DNA of 6,773 bases from assembly GCA_017446355.1 (NCBI GenBank), contig JAFSQZ010000101.1, forward strand, positions 1 through 6,773, given 5' to 3'. Positions 1 through 5,906 of this stretch are shown piece by piece. The stretch comes from Neisseriaceae bacterium (GTDB lineage Bacteria > Pseudomonadota > Gammaproteobacteria > Burkholderiales > Neisseriaceae). Under the pieces are notes generated by a model. It saw nothing but the letters and a program-made list of their open reading frames with translations. It was not told where the DNA came from and ran no database searches. Both the position numbers and the translations under genes were made by a program. Numbering within the stretch: the first letter of the stretch is position 1; every line of letters starts with the position of its first letter.

Positions 1-648
1 AAAGATGTACCCATCGTGTATTCTGCGGTAACCGACCCTATTGCTGCTAAATTGGTCAATTCTTGGGAAGCGTCTAATACTAATGTTACAGGCGTTTCTG
101 ATATGTTGCCTTTGGCACCACAAATTGCCTTGATGAAAAAAATGGTGCCTGAATTGAAACAAGTCGGTTACGTTTACAGTCCAGGTGAAGTGAATTCCAC
201 TACAGTGTTGGAACAATTAAAAACAGATTTGAGTAAAGAAAATATTGAATTGGTTGCTGCGCCTGCTCAACGCACAACCGATGTTTTAACGGCTGCGCGT
301 AGTTTAGGTGGCAAAGTGCAGCTAATCTATACTTCTTTGGACAACAATGTCGTGTCTTCTTATGAATCTATGTATAAAGCCGCCAAAGAAATCCAAGTGC
401 CTTTATTGGCATCGGACACTACTTCTGTTGAACGTGGTGCAGTAGCTGCTTTGGGCGCGAATTATCACGATGTTGGCGTACAAACAGGCAAAGTGGTTGC
501 ACGTATTTTACGCGGTGAATCCGCAGGCAGCATTCCTTCACAACGTGTGGATAAATTTGATTTACACCTTAGTAACAAACACGCGCAAGAACAAGGAATA
601 ACTTTATCTGATGCCTTGAAACAAGAAGCCACACAAGTGTTAGAATAA
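1..648 (+). CDS. ABC importer substrate-binding protein (TrpX-like), 5' partial
   Basis: This is the C-terminal 215 residues of a periplasmic substrate-binding protein; the start and any signal peptide lie before the window. The frame is open from base 1 (K-D-V-P-I-V-Y-S), so the GTG at 16 is internal. The pattern VPIVYSAVTDP, then VTGVSDMLPL, a segment around LKQVGYVYSPGEVNS, and a late segment PLLASDTTSVERGAVAALG followed by VGVQTGKVVARILRGE, is typical of the ABC_sub_bind family (PF04392, COG2984). Members of this family include streptococcal TrpX, and aromatic amino acids have been seen bound in some. It should capture the ligand and deliver it to the permease encoded 128 bases downstream. 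Tryptophan or another aromatic amino acid is a reasonable guess, but the sequence does not prove the substrate. An inverted-repeat hairpin follows the stop directly. Confidence 0.9.
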   Translation, partial: KDVPIVYSAVTDPIAAKLVNSWEASNTNVTGVSDMLPLAPQIALMKKMVPELKQVGYVYSPGEVNSTTVLEQLKTDLSKENIELVAAPAQRTTDVLTAARSLGGKVQLIYTSLDNNVVSSYESMYKAAKEIQVPLLASDTTSVERGAVAALGANYHDVGVQTGKVVARILRGESAGSIPSQRVDKFDLHLSNKHAQEQGITLSDALKQEATQVLE

Positions 649-655
649 CACCTTT

Positions 656-704
656 TTTCAGGCTGCCTGAAATATTTAATTGTATGTTTTCAGGCAGCCT
701 GAAA
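656..704. repeat. Inverted pair of extended DUS repeats forming a long hairpin
   Basis: TTTCAGGCTGCCTGAAA (656-672) and its exact reverse complement TTTCAGGCAGCCTGAAA (688-704) face each other across a 15-base AT-rich loop, giving a perfect 17-bp stem. Each arm contains the Simonsiella-type DUS (AGGCTGCCTGAA) on one strand and the Kingella-type DUS (AGGCAGCCTGAA) on the other, because each arm is itself an odd palindrome around its middle base. Inverted DUS pairs commonly act as terminators in Neisseriaceae. Here no T-run follows (TATTTGTAAA), and the hairpin sits inside an operon after the binding-protein gene. Partial termination or protection of the upstream mRNA, giving more binding protein than permease, is the likely effect (inference). 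Confidence 0.85.
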
Positions 705-763
705 TATTTGTAAACCTTTTGCGTACCATCAAAAATAGTGTTTACAAAATCATTAACATCAAC

Positions 764-770
764 AAGGAAG
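764..770 (+). promoter_or_regulatory. Ribosome binding site deciding the permease start
   Basis: AAGGAAG lies five bases before the ATG at 776. This fixes the permease start there. The longer reading from a TTG at 680 would begin in the loop of the DUS hairpin and translate one repeat arm, which is implausible. Confidence 0.75.
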
Positions 771-775
771 TGGTT

Positions 776-1678
776 ATGTCCTTACTGGCTCTATTTGGCA
801 CATTTGAAACAGGTTTGGTTTATGCACTGGTTGCACTGGGTGTGCTGATTTCTTTTCGTATACTGGATTTTCCTGATTTAACTGCGGACGGCAGTTTCCC
901 TTTGGGCGCATTTACTTGTGCCGTTTGTATGACAGCAGGTGTCAATCCCATTCTAACCATTTTGGCTGGTTTTTGTGCGGGTATGCTCGCAGGATTACTC
1001 ACTGCTTGGCTGAATATCCGATTGGGTGTATTACAATTGCTTTCAGGCATTATTGTAATGACCGCGCTTTATTCAGTTAACTTGCGCATTGGTGGCGCAC
1101 CAAACGTTCCACTTTTAGGAACGCAAACCATTTTTGATTTATTTCAACCCATTTTAGGCACAGGTATCTGGCAAAGCACTTTAATTTTATTGCTCATTAC
1201 CTTATTGATTAAACTGCTTTTAGACTGGTTTTTTGGCACAGAAACAGGTTTAGCAATGCGCGCAACAGGTGCCAATCTTCGTATGGCGCGTGCGCAAGGC
1301 ATTTCAACAGGCAAGATGATTATGTTAGGTATGGCACTTTCCAATGGCTTAATTGCTTTGGCAGGTGCATTATTTGCGCAATTAGTTGGCGGTGCAGATG
1401 TTAGCGCAGGTTTAGGCACCATTGTTTTCGGTTTAGCCGCTGTTATTTTGGGTGAAGCACTACTGCCCAGCAAAAACATCTGGTTACTCACGCTATCCGT
1501 TATCATCGGCTCCGTGATTTACCGCTTATTTATTATGGTAGCAATGGGTAGCGAAACCTTATCAGGACTCGGATTAAAAACCCAAGACTTAAATCTGATT
1601 ACGTCCACTTTGGTGGTATTGGTACTGCTCTTTCCCAAAATAAAAGCCAAATTACACCAAAGGAAACAATCATTATGA
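776..1678 (+). CDS. ABC importer permease (TrpY-like, COG4120)
   Basis: This 300-residue, very hydrophobic inner-membrane protein fits the branched-chain-type permease fold (BPD_transp_2, PF02653). The N-terminal stretch ALGVLISFRILDFPDLTADG followed by SFPLGA is the signature of the COG4120 subgroup that partners COG2984 binding proteins. Hydrophobic segments recur through residues 5-25, 40-75, 80-105, 125-150 and 180-285, about eight membrane helices. The segment ETGLAMRATGANLRMARAQG (about residues 159-178) corresponds to the cytoplasmic coupling loop that docks on the ATPase. The start at 776 is supported by AAGGAAG. The stop overlaps the ATPase start (ATGA, 1675-1678), implying translational coupling. 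The substrate is unproven; tryptophan or a related aromatic amino acid is suggested by family only. Confidence 0.9.
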   Translation: MSLLALFGTFETGLVYALVALGVLISFRILDFPDLTADGSFPLGAFTCAVCMTAGVNPILTILAGFCAGMLAGLLTAWLNIRLGVLQLLSGIIVMTALYSVNLRIGGAPNVPLLGTQTIFDLFQPILGTGIWQSTLILLLITLLIKLLLDWFFGTETGLAMRATGANLRMARAQGISTGKMIMLGMALSNGLIALAGALFAQLVGGADVSAGLGTIVFGLAAVILGEALLPSKNIWLLTLSVIIGSVIYRLFIMVAMGSETLSGLGLKTQDLNLITSTLVVLVLLFPKIKAKLHQRKQSL

Positions 1679-2469
1679 TGAAAGCAGACAATCTCAAACT
1701 CACTTTCAATCACGGTACGCCCATTGAAAATCCCGTATTACGCGGTATGAGTTTACACATCAAAGATGGCGAATTTGTTACCGTAATTGGCAGCAATGGT
1801 GCAGGAAAATCCACATTTCTCAATGCCATCAGTGGTGATGTACTCGTTGATTCAGGCAGCATTCACATTGACAACACAGACGTTACACGCCGTCCTGCGC
1901 ACAAACGCGCCAGTTTTGTGGCACGTGTTTTTCAAGACCCAATGGCAGGCACTTGTGCCAATTTAAGCATAGAAGAAAATATGGCATTAGCGTTCAAACG
2001 TGGACAAAAACGCAGCCTGAAAAACGCGCTTGATAAAAACACACGTGAATTATTTCGTGAAAAACTTGCCATTTTAAAACTGGGTTTAGAAAACCGTTTA
2101 ACCGACAAAATGGGCTTATTATCAGGCGGACAACGTCAAGCCGTCAGCCTACTGATGGCAAGTTTACAACCCAGCAAAATTATCCTACTGGACGAACACA
2201 CCGCCGCACTTGACCCCAAAACGGCTGAATTTGTATTAGAACTGACCGATAAAATCATCACTGAAAATAAATTAACCGCAATGATGGTAACCCACTCTAT
2301 GCAACAAGCACTCAATCACGGCACACGCACCGTTATGTTGCATCAAGGACAAGTCGTTTTAGACGTTGCAGGCGAAGACCGTAAAGGTATGACGGTTCAA
2401 CACTTATTAGAAATGTTTGAAAAAACACGAGGTGAACAAGTAACTGATGATTCCTTATTATTAGATTAG
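1675..2469 (+). CDS. ABC importer ATPase (TrpZ-like, COG1101)
   Basis: This 264-residue ATP-binding subunit has every motif of an active ABC ATPase: Walker A GSNGAGKS (39-46), Q-loop Gln87 in VFQDP, signature LSGGQ (149-153), Walker B IILLDE (169-174) with catalytic Glu174, D-loop ALDP (178-181) and switch His207 in VTHS. It should hydrolyse ATP on the cytoplasmic face of the permease encoded just before it, completing a three-gene importer. Two ATG codons occur in tandem (1675 and 1678). The first overlaps the permease stop and has AAGGAAA about ten bases upstream. The core contains a near-DUS (2010-2021) and a weaker one (1851-1862). The last 30 or so residues, after DVAGEDRKGMTVQHLLEMF, form a charged tail. 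The AT-rich hairpin at 2511-2550 ends the operon. Confidence 0.93.
   Translation: MMKADNLKLTFNHGTPIENPVLRGMSLHIKDGEFVTVIGSNGAGKSTFLNAISGDVLVDSGSIHIDNTDVTRRPAHKRASFVARVFQDPMAGTCANLSIEENMALAFKRGQKRSLKNALDKNTRELFREKLAILKLGLENRLTDKMGLLSGGQRQAVSLLMASLQPSKIILLDEHTAALDPKTAEFVLELTDKIITENKLTAMMVTHSMQQALNHGTRTVMLHQGQVVLDVAGEDRKGMTVQHLLEMFEKTRGEQVTDDSLLLD
1851..1862 (-). repeat. Weak DUS-like site inside the ATPase gene
   Basis: Read on the - strand this is ATGCTGCCTGAA, matching 10 of 12 bases of AGGCTGCCTGAA and keeping the CTGCCTGAA core. It may be a drifted uptake site or chance within coding sequence. Confidence 0.35.
2010..2021 (+). repeat. Near-DUS inside the ATPase gene
   Basis: ACGCAGCCTGAA matches 11 of 12 bases of the Kingella-type DUS AGGCAGCCTGAA. 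It lies in a variable part of the coding sequence (KRSLKN region), where an uptake site is tolerated. Unlike the intergenic copies it is one-sided, with no palindromic extension. Confidence 0.5.
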
Positions 2470-2510
2470 ATATTGGATTAGATTAAAGACCTTAAACCTC
2501 ACAAAACACA

Positions 2511-2550
2511 AAACGAATAATCTCAAACAACAAAATGAGATTATTCGTTT
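2511..2550. terminator. Probable bidirectional terminator between convergent genes
   Basis: A perfect 15-bp inverted repeat, AAACGAATAATCTCA (2511-2525) and TGAGATTATTCGTTT (2536-2550), encloses a ten-base A-rich loop. It lies between the ABC ATPase stop (2469) and the end of the convergent stress-protein gene (2611). The stem is AT-rich, and its outer ends give a short T-run on either strand (the - strand continues TTTTGTGTTTTG), so it could end both transcripts. It is weaker in GC than the terminator after ftsX. Confidence 0.65.
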
Positions 2551-2610
2551 CGTCATACTTTCATTCAAAATAAAATAAAGAATTTTGCAAACGTTTAAAA
2601 TCCTACTTAA

Positions 2611-3090
2611 CTATTCTTCATCTACCACATTATTTTCTTTACGACTACGAATCACCAACAAAGGTAAATGACTCTGACGCATCACCGTTTCAGCAAAACT
2701 ACCCATCAACAAATGCATCAAACCAGTGCGACCGTGCGTACCAATCACAATCAAATCAGCACCTGTTTCATCAGCAAAATCCACCAACTCTTGCGCCATT
2801 TCTTTAGTCCCTTTTGCAGCCATCAACAAATGCGTTTGTACATTTTGCACACCAGCATCAGTAGCCACTTTCTGCATATCGGACAACACTTCATTACTCC
2901 CAGCAATGGCTGCTTCTTCGTAGCTTTCATACTGCAAAAACTCTGGGGCAAGCGTCATATATTCCGCAGGATTAGCAACCGTTATCAAAGTCAACTGACT
3001 TTGCAACCCCAATGCCAAAGCAACAGCGTGTTGTAAAGCATTTAGCGCGGTGCGACTTCCATCAACAGCAACAACGATATGTTTGTACAT
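2611..3090 (-). CDS. Universal stress protein, single UspA domain, ATP-binding type
   Basis: This 159-residue cytoplasmic protein is one complete Usp domain (PF00582). It opens with MYKHIVVAVDGS, where Asp10 is the usual nucleotide-contact residue. The ATP-binding signature G-x2-G-x9-G-(S/T) is intact: Gly117, Gly120, Gly130-Ser131 in GTHGRTGLMHLLMGS. The last strand LPLLVIRS is the family's dimerising beta strand, followed by a short charged tail. Such proteins respond to starvation and stress, but the specific role varies and cannot be read here. The gene stands alone. It has a strong Shine-Dalgarno (GAGGAG within 3095-3103) and a sigma70-like promoter at 3147-3176, and it converges on the ABC operon with a shared hairpin between. 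Confidence 0.93.
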   Translation of the reverse strand: MYKHIVVAVDGSRTALNALQHAVALALGLQSQLTLITVANPAEYMTLAPEFLQYESYEEAAIAGSNEVLSDMQKVATDAGVQNVQTHLLMAAKGTKEMAQELVDFADETGADLIVIGTHGRTGLMHLLMGSFAETVMRQSHLPLLVIRSRKENNVVDEE

Positions 3091-3094
3091 TTTT

Positions 3095-3103
3095 CTCTCC
3101 TCA
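3095..3103 (-). promoter_or_regulatory. Strong ribosome binding site of the stress-protein gene
   Basis: On the - strand TGAGGAGAG stands four bases before the ATG whose first base is 3090. The core GAGGAG is the strongest Shine-Dalgarno in the window. Confidence 0.75.
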
Positions 3104-3146
3104 AACGCACGGTTAATTGATGTAAAATAGACGTAAAATAAGATGA

Positions 3147-3176
3147 AGTATAATGTAAGGTCTTATCATTATTCAA
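3147..3176 (-). promoter_or_regulatory. Sigma70-type promoter for the stress-protein gene
   Basis: On the - strand TTGAAT (3171-3176) and TATACT (3147-3152) are separated by 18 bases, a good -35/-10 pair. Transcription would start near 3140 and leave a leader of about 50 bases before the ATG. The same bases read TATAAT on the + strand (3149-3154), so a divergent promoter is conceivable, but I see no good -35 for it. Confidence 0.55.
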
Positions 3177-3182
3177 TGACTA

Positions 3183-3199
3183 TTTCAGGCAGCCTGAAA
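3183..3199. repeat. Extended palindromic DUS, intergenic
   Basis: TTTCAGGCAGCCTGAAA is identical to the right arm of the hairpin at 656-704. It holds a perfect Kingella-type DUS on the + strand (3187-3198) and a perfect Simonsiella-type DUS on the - strand (3184-3195). It lies just upstream of the stress-gene -35 element, between two divergent genes, so it is a stand-alone uptake site rather than a terminator. Confidence 0.85.
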
Positions 3200-3263
3200 A
3201 TTTTTAAAGTAACATGTAAATCATTTACTCATTTTGAATGAATAAAGAAAATCATCTCAAACG

Positions 3264-3275
3264 TTCAGGCAGCCC
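3264..3275 (-). repeat. Near-DUS upstream of the DUF218 gene
   Basis: On the - strand it reads GGGCTGCCTGAA, 11 of 12 bases of AGGCTGCCTGAA. The palindromic half is lost, so only the Simonsiella-type reading survives. It sits 28 bases before the start of the DUF218 gene, within its likely leader. Confidence 0.6.
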
Positions 3276-3303
3276 AACAAAGATTACTAGGCGATTTTAA
3301 ACT

Positions 3304-3933
3304 ATGTTGAAATACTTATGGCGTGGCTTTTTATTGAGTATTTTAAGCATTGTATTACTGTTTGCGTGGAGTGCTTGGCAAGTTTACGATTACTCACGCC
3401 CCAATACCAATGCATCAGGACAAGTAGCGATTGTATTAGGGGCTGCCGCTTGGGGGAAATTGCCATCGCCAGTATTTCGCGAACGCATCAATCATGCATT
3501 AACTCTGTATCAAAACCATCGTGTAGAAAAATTACTGTTTACAGGCGGCACACCCAAAGCAGGTTTTGACACAGAAGCCGAAGTAGCTAGACGATTTGCC
3601 ATCAAACAAGGCATTCCTGCAGATGACATCTTGTTTGAAACCACCTCCAAAGACACCTATCAAAACCTAGTAAACGCACGCACACTGATGCGCAAACACC
3701 ACATCACTGACGCAGTTTTAATCAGCGACCCCTACCATATGGCTCGCGCACGCGCAATGGCTTTAAATTTAGGCATCAATGCAACACTTTCCCCCACGCC
3801 AACCAGTCGTTTTAAGCAAGCGGATAAAAAAATCCAACACAAGTTTTTTTTACAAGAAAGCTATTCACTGTTTATTTACCGTTTATTACTGATAGGCAAT
3901 TGGGGTTTAAAAAAATCAACACTAAACCAATGA
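3304..3933 (+). CDS. DUF218 (SanA/YdcF/ElyC-like) membrane-anchored protein
   Basis: The 209-residue protein has one N-terminal membrane helix (about 7-26, rich in Leu, Ile and Val) followed by a DUF218 domain (PF02698) expected in the periplasm. Visible family motifs are AIVLGAAAWG (43-52), SPVFRERINHAL, LLFTGGTP (77-84), DTEAEVARRFA, ETTSKDTYQNLVNAR (112-126) and AVLISDPYHMARARAMA (137-153). The length fits SanA-type members. SanA affects vancomycin exclusion at high temperature in E. coli and ElyC affects envelope precursor metabolism. The biochemical reaction is uncertain, so an envelope-integrity role is inference. The Shine-Dalgarno is weak (AGG at 3289-3291, 12 bases from the ATG). The gene precedes ftsEX by 76 bases but probably is not required for their transcription. 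A poor bulged hairpin around its stop (3900-3930) might give some termination. Confidence 0.88.
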   Translation: MLKYLWRGFLLSILSIVLLFAWSAWQVYDYSRPNTNASGQVAIVLGAAAWGKLPSPVFRERINHALTLYQNHRVEKLLFTGGTPKAGFDTEAEVARRFAIKQGIPADDILFETTSKDTYQNLVNARTLMRKHHITDAVLISDPYHMARARAMALNLGINATLSPTPTSRFKQADKKIQHKFFLQESYSLFIYRLLLIGNWGLKKSTLNQ

Positions 3934-3971
3934 TTTTCTTTATTTTCAAGTAAACCCAATAGAAAATCGCG

Positions 3972-3977
3972 TATAAT
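3972..3977 (+). promoter_or_regulatory. Likely -10 element of an ftsEX promoter
   Basis: A perfect TATAAT lies 32 bases before the ftsE start in the 76-base gap after the DUF218 gene. It predicts a start of transcription near 3984 and a short leader. No good -35 hexamer is found at 16-18 bases, so the promoter is either weak or activator-dependent. The call rests on the -10 and its position. Confidence 0.45.
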
Positions 3978-4009
3978 TGCGTTTCATTTAACAGCATAAC
4001 GAGATAACG

Positions 4010-4663
4010 ATGATCTGTTTTGAATCGGTTTCAAAAACCTATGCCAACAGCATTCACGCGCTACAAAACGTCAGTTTTTCCATTCAATCAGGAGAACTGA
4101 TTTTTGTTGCAGGACACTCTGGCGCAGGCAAATCCACTGTATTAAAGCTTATCGCAGGGATAATCAAACCCACTTCGGGCAATATTTTAATTAACAACGC
4201 ACCCTTTGCTAAATTTTCAGAAGGCTTAATGTGTGCATATCGTCAACAAATAGGCATTGTGTTCCAAGACCATAAAATTTTATTTGATCGCAATGTATTA
4301 CAAAACGTTTTGTTGCCTTTACGCATTTCAGGCTGCTCTTATCTTGAAGCAGAAAAACGCGCACGCATTGCATTAGAAAAAGTAGGCTTATCAGGTTACG
4401 AAAAATCCAGTCCACGCAGCTTATCAGGTGGCGAACAACAAAGACTTTGTATTGCACGAGCCGTTGTCAACAAGCCAGCCTTAATCATCGCTGACGAACC
4501 AACGGCCAACCTAGATCGCGCCACTGCTTTAGACATTATGGAATTATTCAAAACATTCCACGAAACAGGCAGCACCGTCATTATTTCTGCCCACGATGAA
4601 ACCCTAATGCAAAATTATGGTCATCGTATTTTGCGTTTACAAAAAGGCAGGTTCTCATCATGA
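4010..4663 (+). CDS. ftsE: Cell division ATP-binding protein FtsE
   Basis: This 217-residue cytoplasmic ATPase of the divisome pairs with the membrane protein FtsX. It carries Walker A GHSGAGKS (35-42), Q-loop Gln86 in IVFQDHKIL, the FtsE-typical DRNVLQNVLLPLRISG (93-108), signature LSGGE in LSGGEQQR (138-145), Walker B LIIADE (158-163), D-loop ANLD (166-169) and switch His195 in SAHD. The common ADEPTGNLD appears as ADEPTANLD, a mild change. ATP hydrolysis by FtsE drives FtsX to activate septal cell-wall hydrolysis. The length is normal for the family. The start at 4010 has only a modest Shine-Dalgarno (GAG at 4001-4003). The stop overlaps the ftsX start by ATGA, so the two are translationally coupled. 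A partial DUS-like site is present at 4327-4338. Confidence 0.95.
   Translation: MICFESVSKTYANSIHALQNVSFSIQSGELIFVAGHSGAGKSTVLKLIAGIIKPTSGNILINNAPFAKFSEGLMCAYRQQIGIVFQDHKILFDRNVLQNVLLPLRISGCSYLEAEKRARIALEKVGLSGYEKSSPRSLSGGEQQRLCIARAVVNKPALIIADEPTANLDRATALDIMELFKTFHETGSTVIISAHDETLMQNYGHRILRLQKGRFSS
4327..4338 (-). repeat. Weak DUS-like site inside ftsE
   Basis: The - strand reads GAGCAGCCTGAA, with the last ten bases identical to the Kingella-type DUS and the two leading bases changed (10 of 12). It falls just after the LPLRISG segment, between conserved ATPase motifs. Confidence 0.4.
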
Positions 4664-5604
4664 AAACACCACAATCATCTACTCGCCCATTAAAAAATGG
4701 CTTACTGTTGCATTGGGAAAGTGCCTTACAAGCCCTTCGCAACTTTTTCAGGCAGCCCATCAGCAATCTTCTGATTTTGGCAATGCTTTCCATTGCACTG
4801 ATGCTGCCTTTAACATTATATCTAGTGGTGCAAGGCAGTCCAAACTTATTAAACAAACTCAATGAAGCACCACAAATTACTCTATATTTACAACTGAACG
4901 CAAAACCAGATGTTGTTCAAAAATTTGAAAACGAACTGCATCAAGACAAACGCATTCGAGAATTAGACTTCATCAGCAAAGAAACAGGTTTAGCCAGAAT
5001 GCAAGAAGCGATGAACATCAACACGGATTTCATATCGTTAGTAGATGAAAATCCATTACCTGATGTATACATCATCACCCCGTTGTCCAGCAATCCCCAA
5101 GAAGTTGAAAAACTACGAAGCGATTTAGACAGCAAAGCCGTAGTAGAAACTGCACAAATGGACACCGAATGGCTACAAACACTGTGGCGATTTAATCAAC
5201 TCTTAAAAAACATCTTTCTATTTTTAAGTGTTACTTTATGTTTAATGTTTGTGTTACAAGCATACAACACCATTCGCCTACAAATTTTAAGTCATAAGGA
5301 AGAAATTGAAATCACCAAATTATTAGGTGCGCCATCATCTTTCGTACGCCGTCCCTTTCTCTATCAGGCAGCCTTACAAAGCTTTTTTGCAGGCATCATC
5401 AGCATTATTTTTGCGCAATGGGCAATCGCCAGCAACCGCCCACTGCTAACAGAAATGCTTAAACCCTATGGTATTGATGTACAATTGCGTGGTTTTACTT
5501 TTCAAGAAATCGGTATGATTTTACTGCTTTGCATACTATTGGGCATTCTCGGCGCGTGGTTAGCAACACAAAAACACTTACTGGATTTTCGTAGACAGCA
5601 ATAA
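4660..5604 (+). CDS. ftsX: Cell division protein FtsX
   Basis: This is the 314-residue inner-membrane partner of FtsE. The layout is the classic FtsX topology: a cytoplasmic N-terminus (1-35), membrane helix 1 (about 37-58), a periplasmic domain (about 60-175, including FISKETGLARMQEAM and ENPLPDVYIITP), helix 2 (about 185-205), a cytoplasmic segment with the conserved EEIEITKLLGAPSSFVRRPF (214-233), helix 3 (about 238-258) and helix 4 (about 285-305). The periplasmic domain relays ATP-driven movement to hydrolase activators such as EnvC or NlpD-type proteins. Which activator acts here cannot be read. The gene overlaps ftsE by ATGA (4660-4663) and ends at a strong terminator. Near-DUS copies lie in the first membrane-proximal region (4748-4759) and in the third-helix region (5363-5374). 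Confidence 0.95.
   Translation: MKTPQSSTRPLKNGLLLHWESALQALRNFFRQPISNLLILAMLSIALMLPLTLYLVVQGSPNLLNKLNEAPQITLYLQLNAKPDVVQKFENELHQDKRIRELDFISKETGLARMQEAMNINTDFISLVDENPLPDVYIITPLSSNPQEVEKLRSDLDSKAVVETAQMDTEWLQTLWRFNQLLKNIFLFLSVTLCLMFVLQAYNTIRLQILSHKEEIEITKLLGAPSSFVRRPFLYQAALQSFFAGIISIIFAQWAIASNRPLLTEMLKPYGIDVQLRGFTFQEIGMILLLCILLGILGAWLATQKHLLDFRRQQ
4748..4759 (-). repeat. Near-DUS inside ftsX (N-terminal region)
   Basis: On the - strand it reads GGGCTGCCTGAA, 11 of 12 bases of the Simonsiella-type DUS and identical to the copy at 3264-3275. It encodes the residues F-R-Q-P just before membrane helix 1. That the same single-base variant occurs twice suggests GGGCTGCCTGAA may be a tolerated form. 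Confidence 0.6.
5363..5374 (-). repeat. Near-DUS inside ftsX (C-terminal region)
   Basis: On the - strand it reads AGGCTGCCTGAT, 11 of 12 bases of the Simonsiella-type DUS with only the last base changed. It encodes Y-Q-A-A in the conserved segment after RRPFL. Confidence 0.5.
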
Positions 5605-5635
5605 AAAAAGAGACCGCAAAATGCGGTCTCTTTTT
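5605..5635 (+). terminator. Strong intrinsic terminator of ftsEX
   Basis: AAAAAGAGACCGCA (5605-5618) pairs perfectly with TGCGGTCTCTTTTT (5622-5635) across an AAA loop, starting right after the ftsX stop. The GC-rich core of nine pairs followed by five T is a textbook factor-independent terminator. The A-tract on the left makes it work in principle on the - strand too, where it would stop transcripts coming from the decayed transposase. Confidence 0.93.
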
Positions 5636-5906
5636 ATTTCTCTTTTTGTTTAAAGTAACAAAACCTTTACAAACTGAAACGCCTACAAAACTCGTCATTC
5701 TAACCATAAAAGTAAGCAAATGGAAAAGAATCTCAACTAATTACTCTATATAAAGATTATTCTCTTCCACTTCCTTCAGGGGCATTGCAAAGATTTCAAC
5801 CTTTCAAAGTGGTATTTTTACAATAAATTAACACTATTATTTACATATATTATTCATAGTTTACCGTATAGTAATAATGATAATATCGCCAAATAACAGA
5901 GCATCA
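5636..5906. other. AT-rich intergenic stretch without a supported gene
   Basis: No reading frame here has a plausible start, ribosome site and protein character. The right part (5810-5890) is very AT-rich. A short motif GGGGCATTGCAAAGATTTC (5779-5797) vaguely resembles IS5-group ends found in Neisseriaceae and could be an old insertion scar. No DUS, tRNA or terminator is seen. The stretch between the ftsX terminator and the decayed IS is probably non-coding relic DNA. Confidence 0.5.

Noticed and set aside
656..704. CRISPR-like or riboswitch structure from repeated 17-mers
   Set aside because: Only two inverted copies with a 15-base loop, and the unit is the known DUS; no direct repeat array or conserved aptamer is seen.
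680..775. Longer permease start at TTG 680
   Set aside because: It would translate through one arm of the DUS hairpin, has no ribosome site, and adds 32 residues absent from the family; ATG 776 has AAGGAAG at the right spacing.
820..1506. Antisense open frames opposite the permease gene
   Set aside because: They are low-complexity Ser/Pro/Ala-rich shadows of a hydrophobic coding sequence, without start context or family resemblance.
2668..3036. Open frame opposite the universal stress protein gene
   Set aside because: Rich in His, Gln and Ser as expected from the complement of the real gene; the real strand has full Usp motifs and a strong ribosome site.
3900..3930. Terminator at the end of the DUF218 gene
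   Set aside because: TTGGGGTTTA pairs with TAAACCAA only with a two-base bulge and has few GC pairs, so it is too weak to call.
5495..5719. Antisense frame running through the ftsX end and its terminator
   Set aside because: It crosses the terminator hairpin and has no recognisable protein character.
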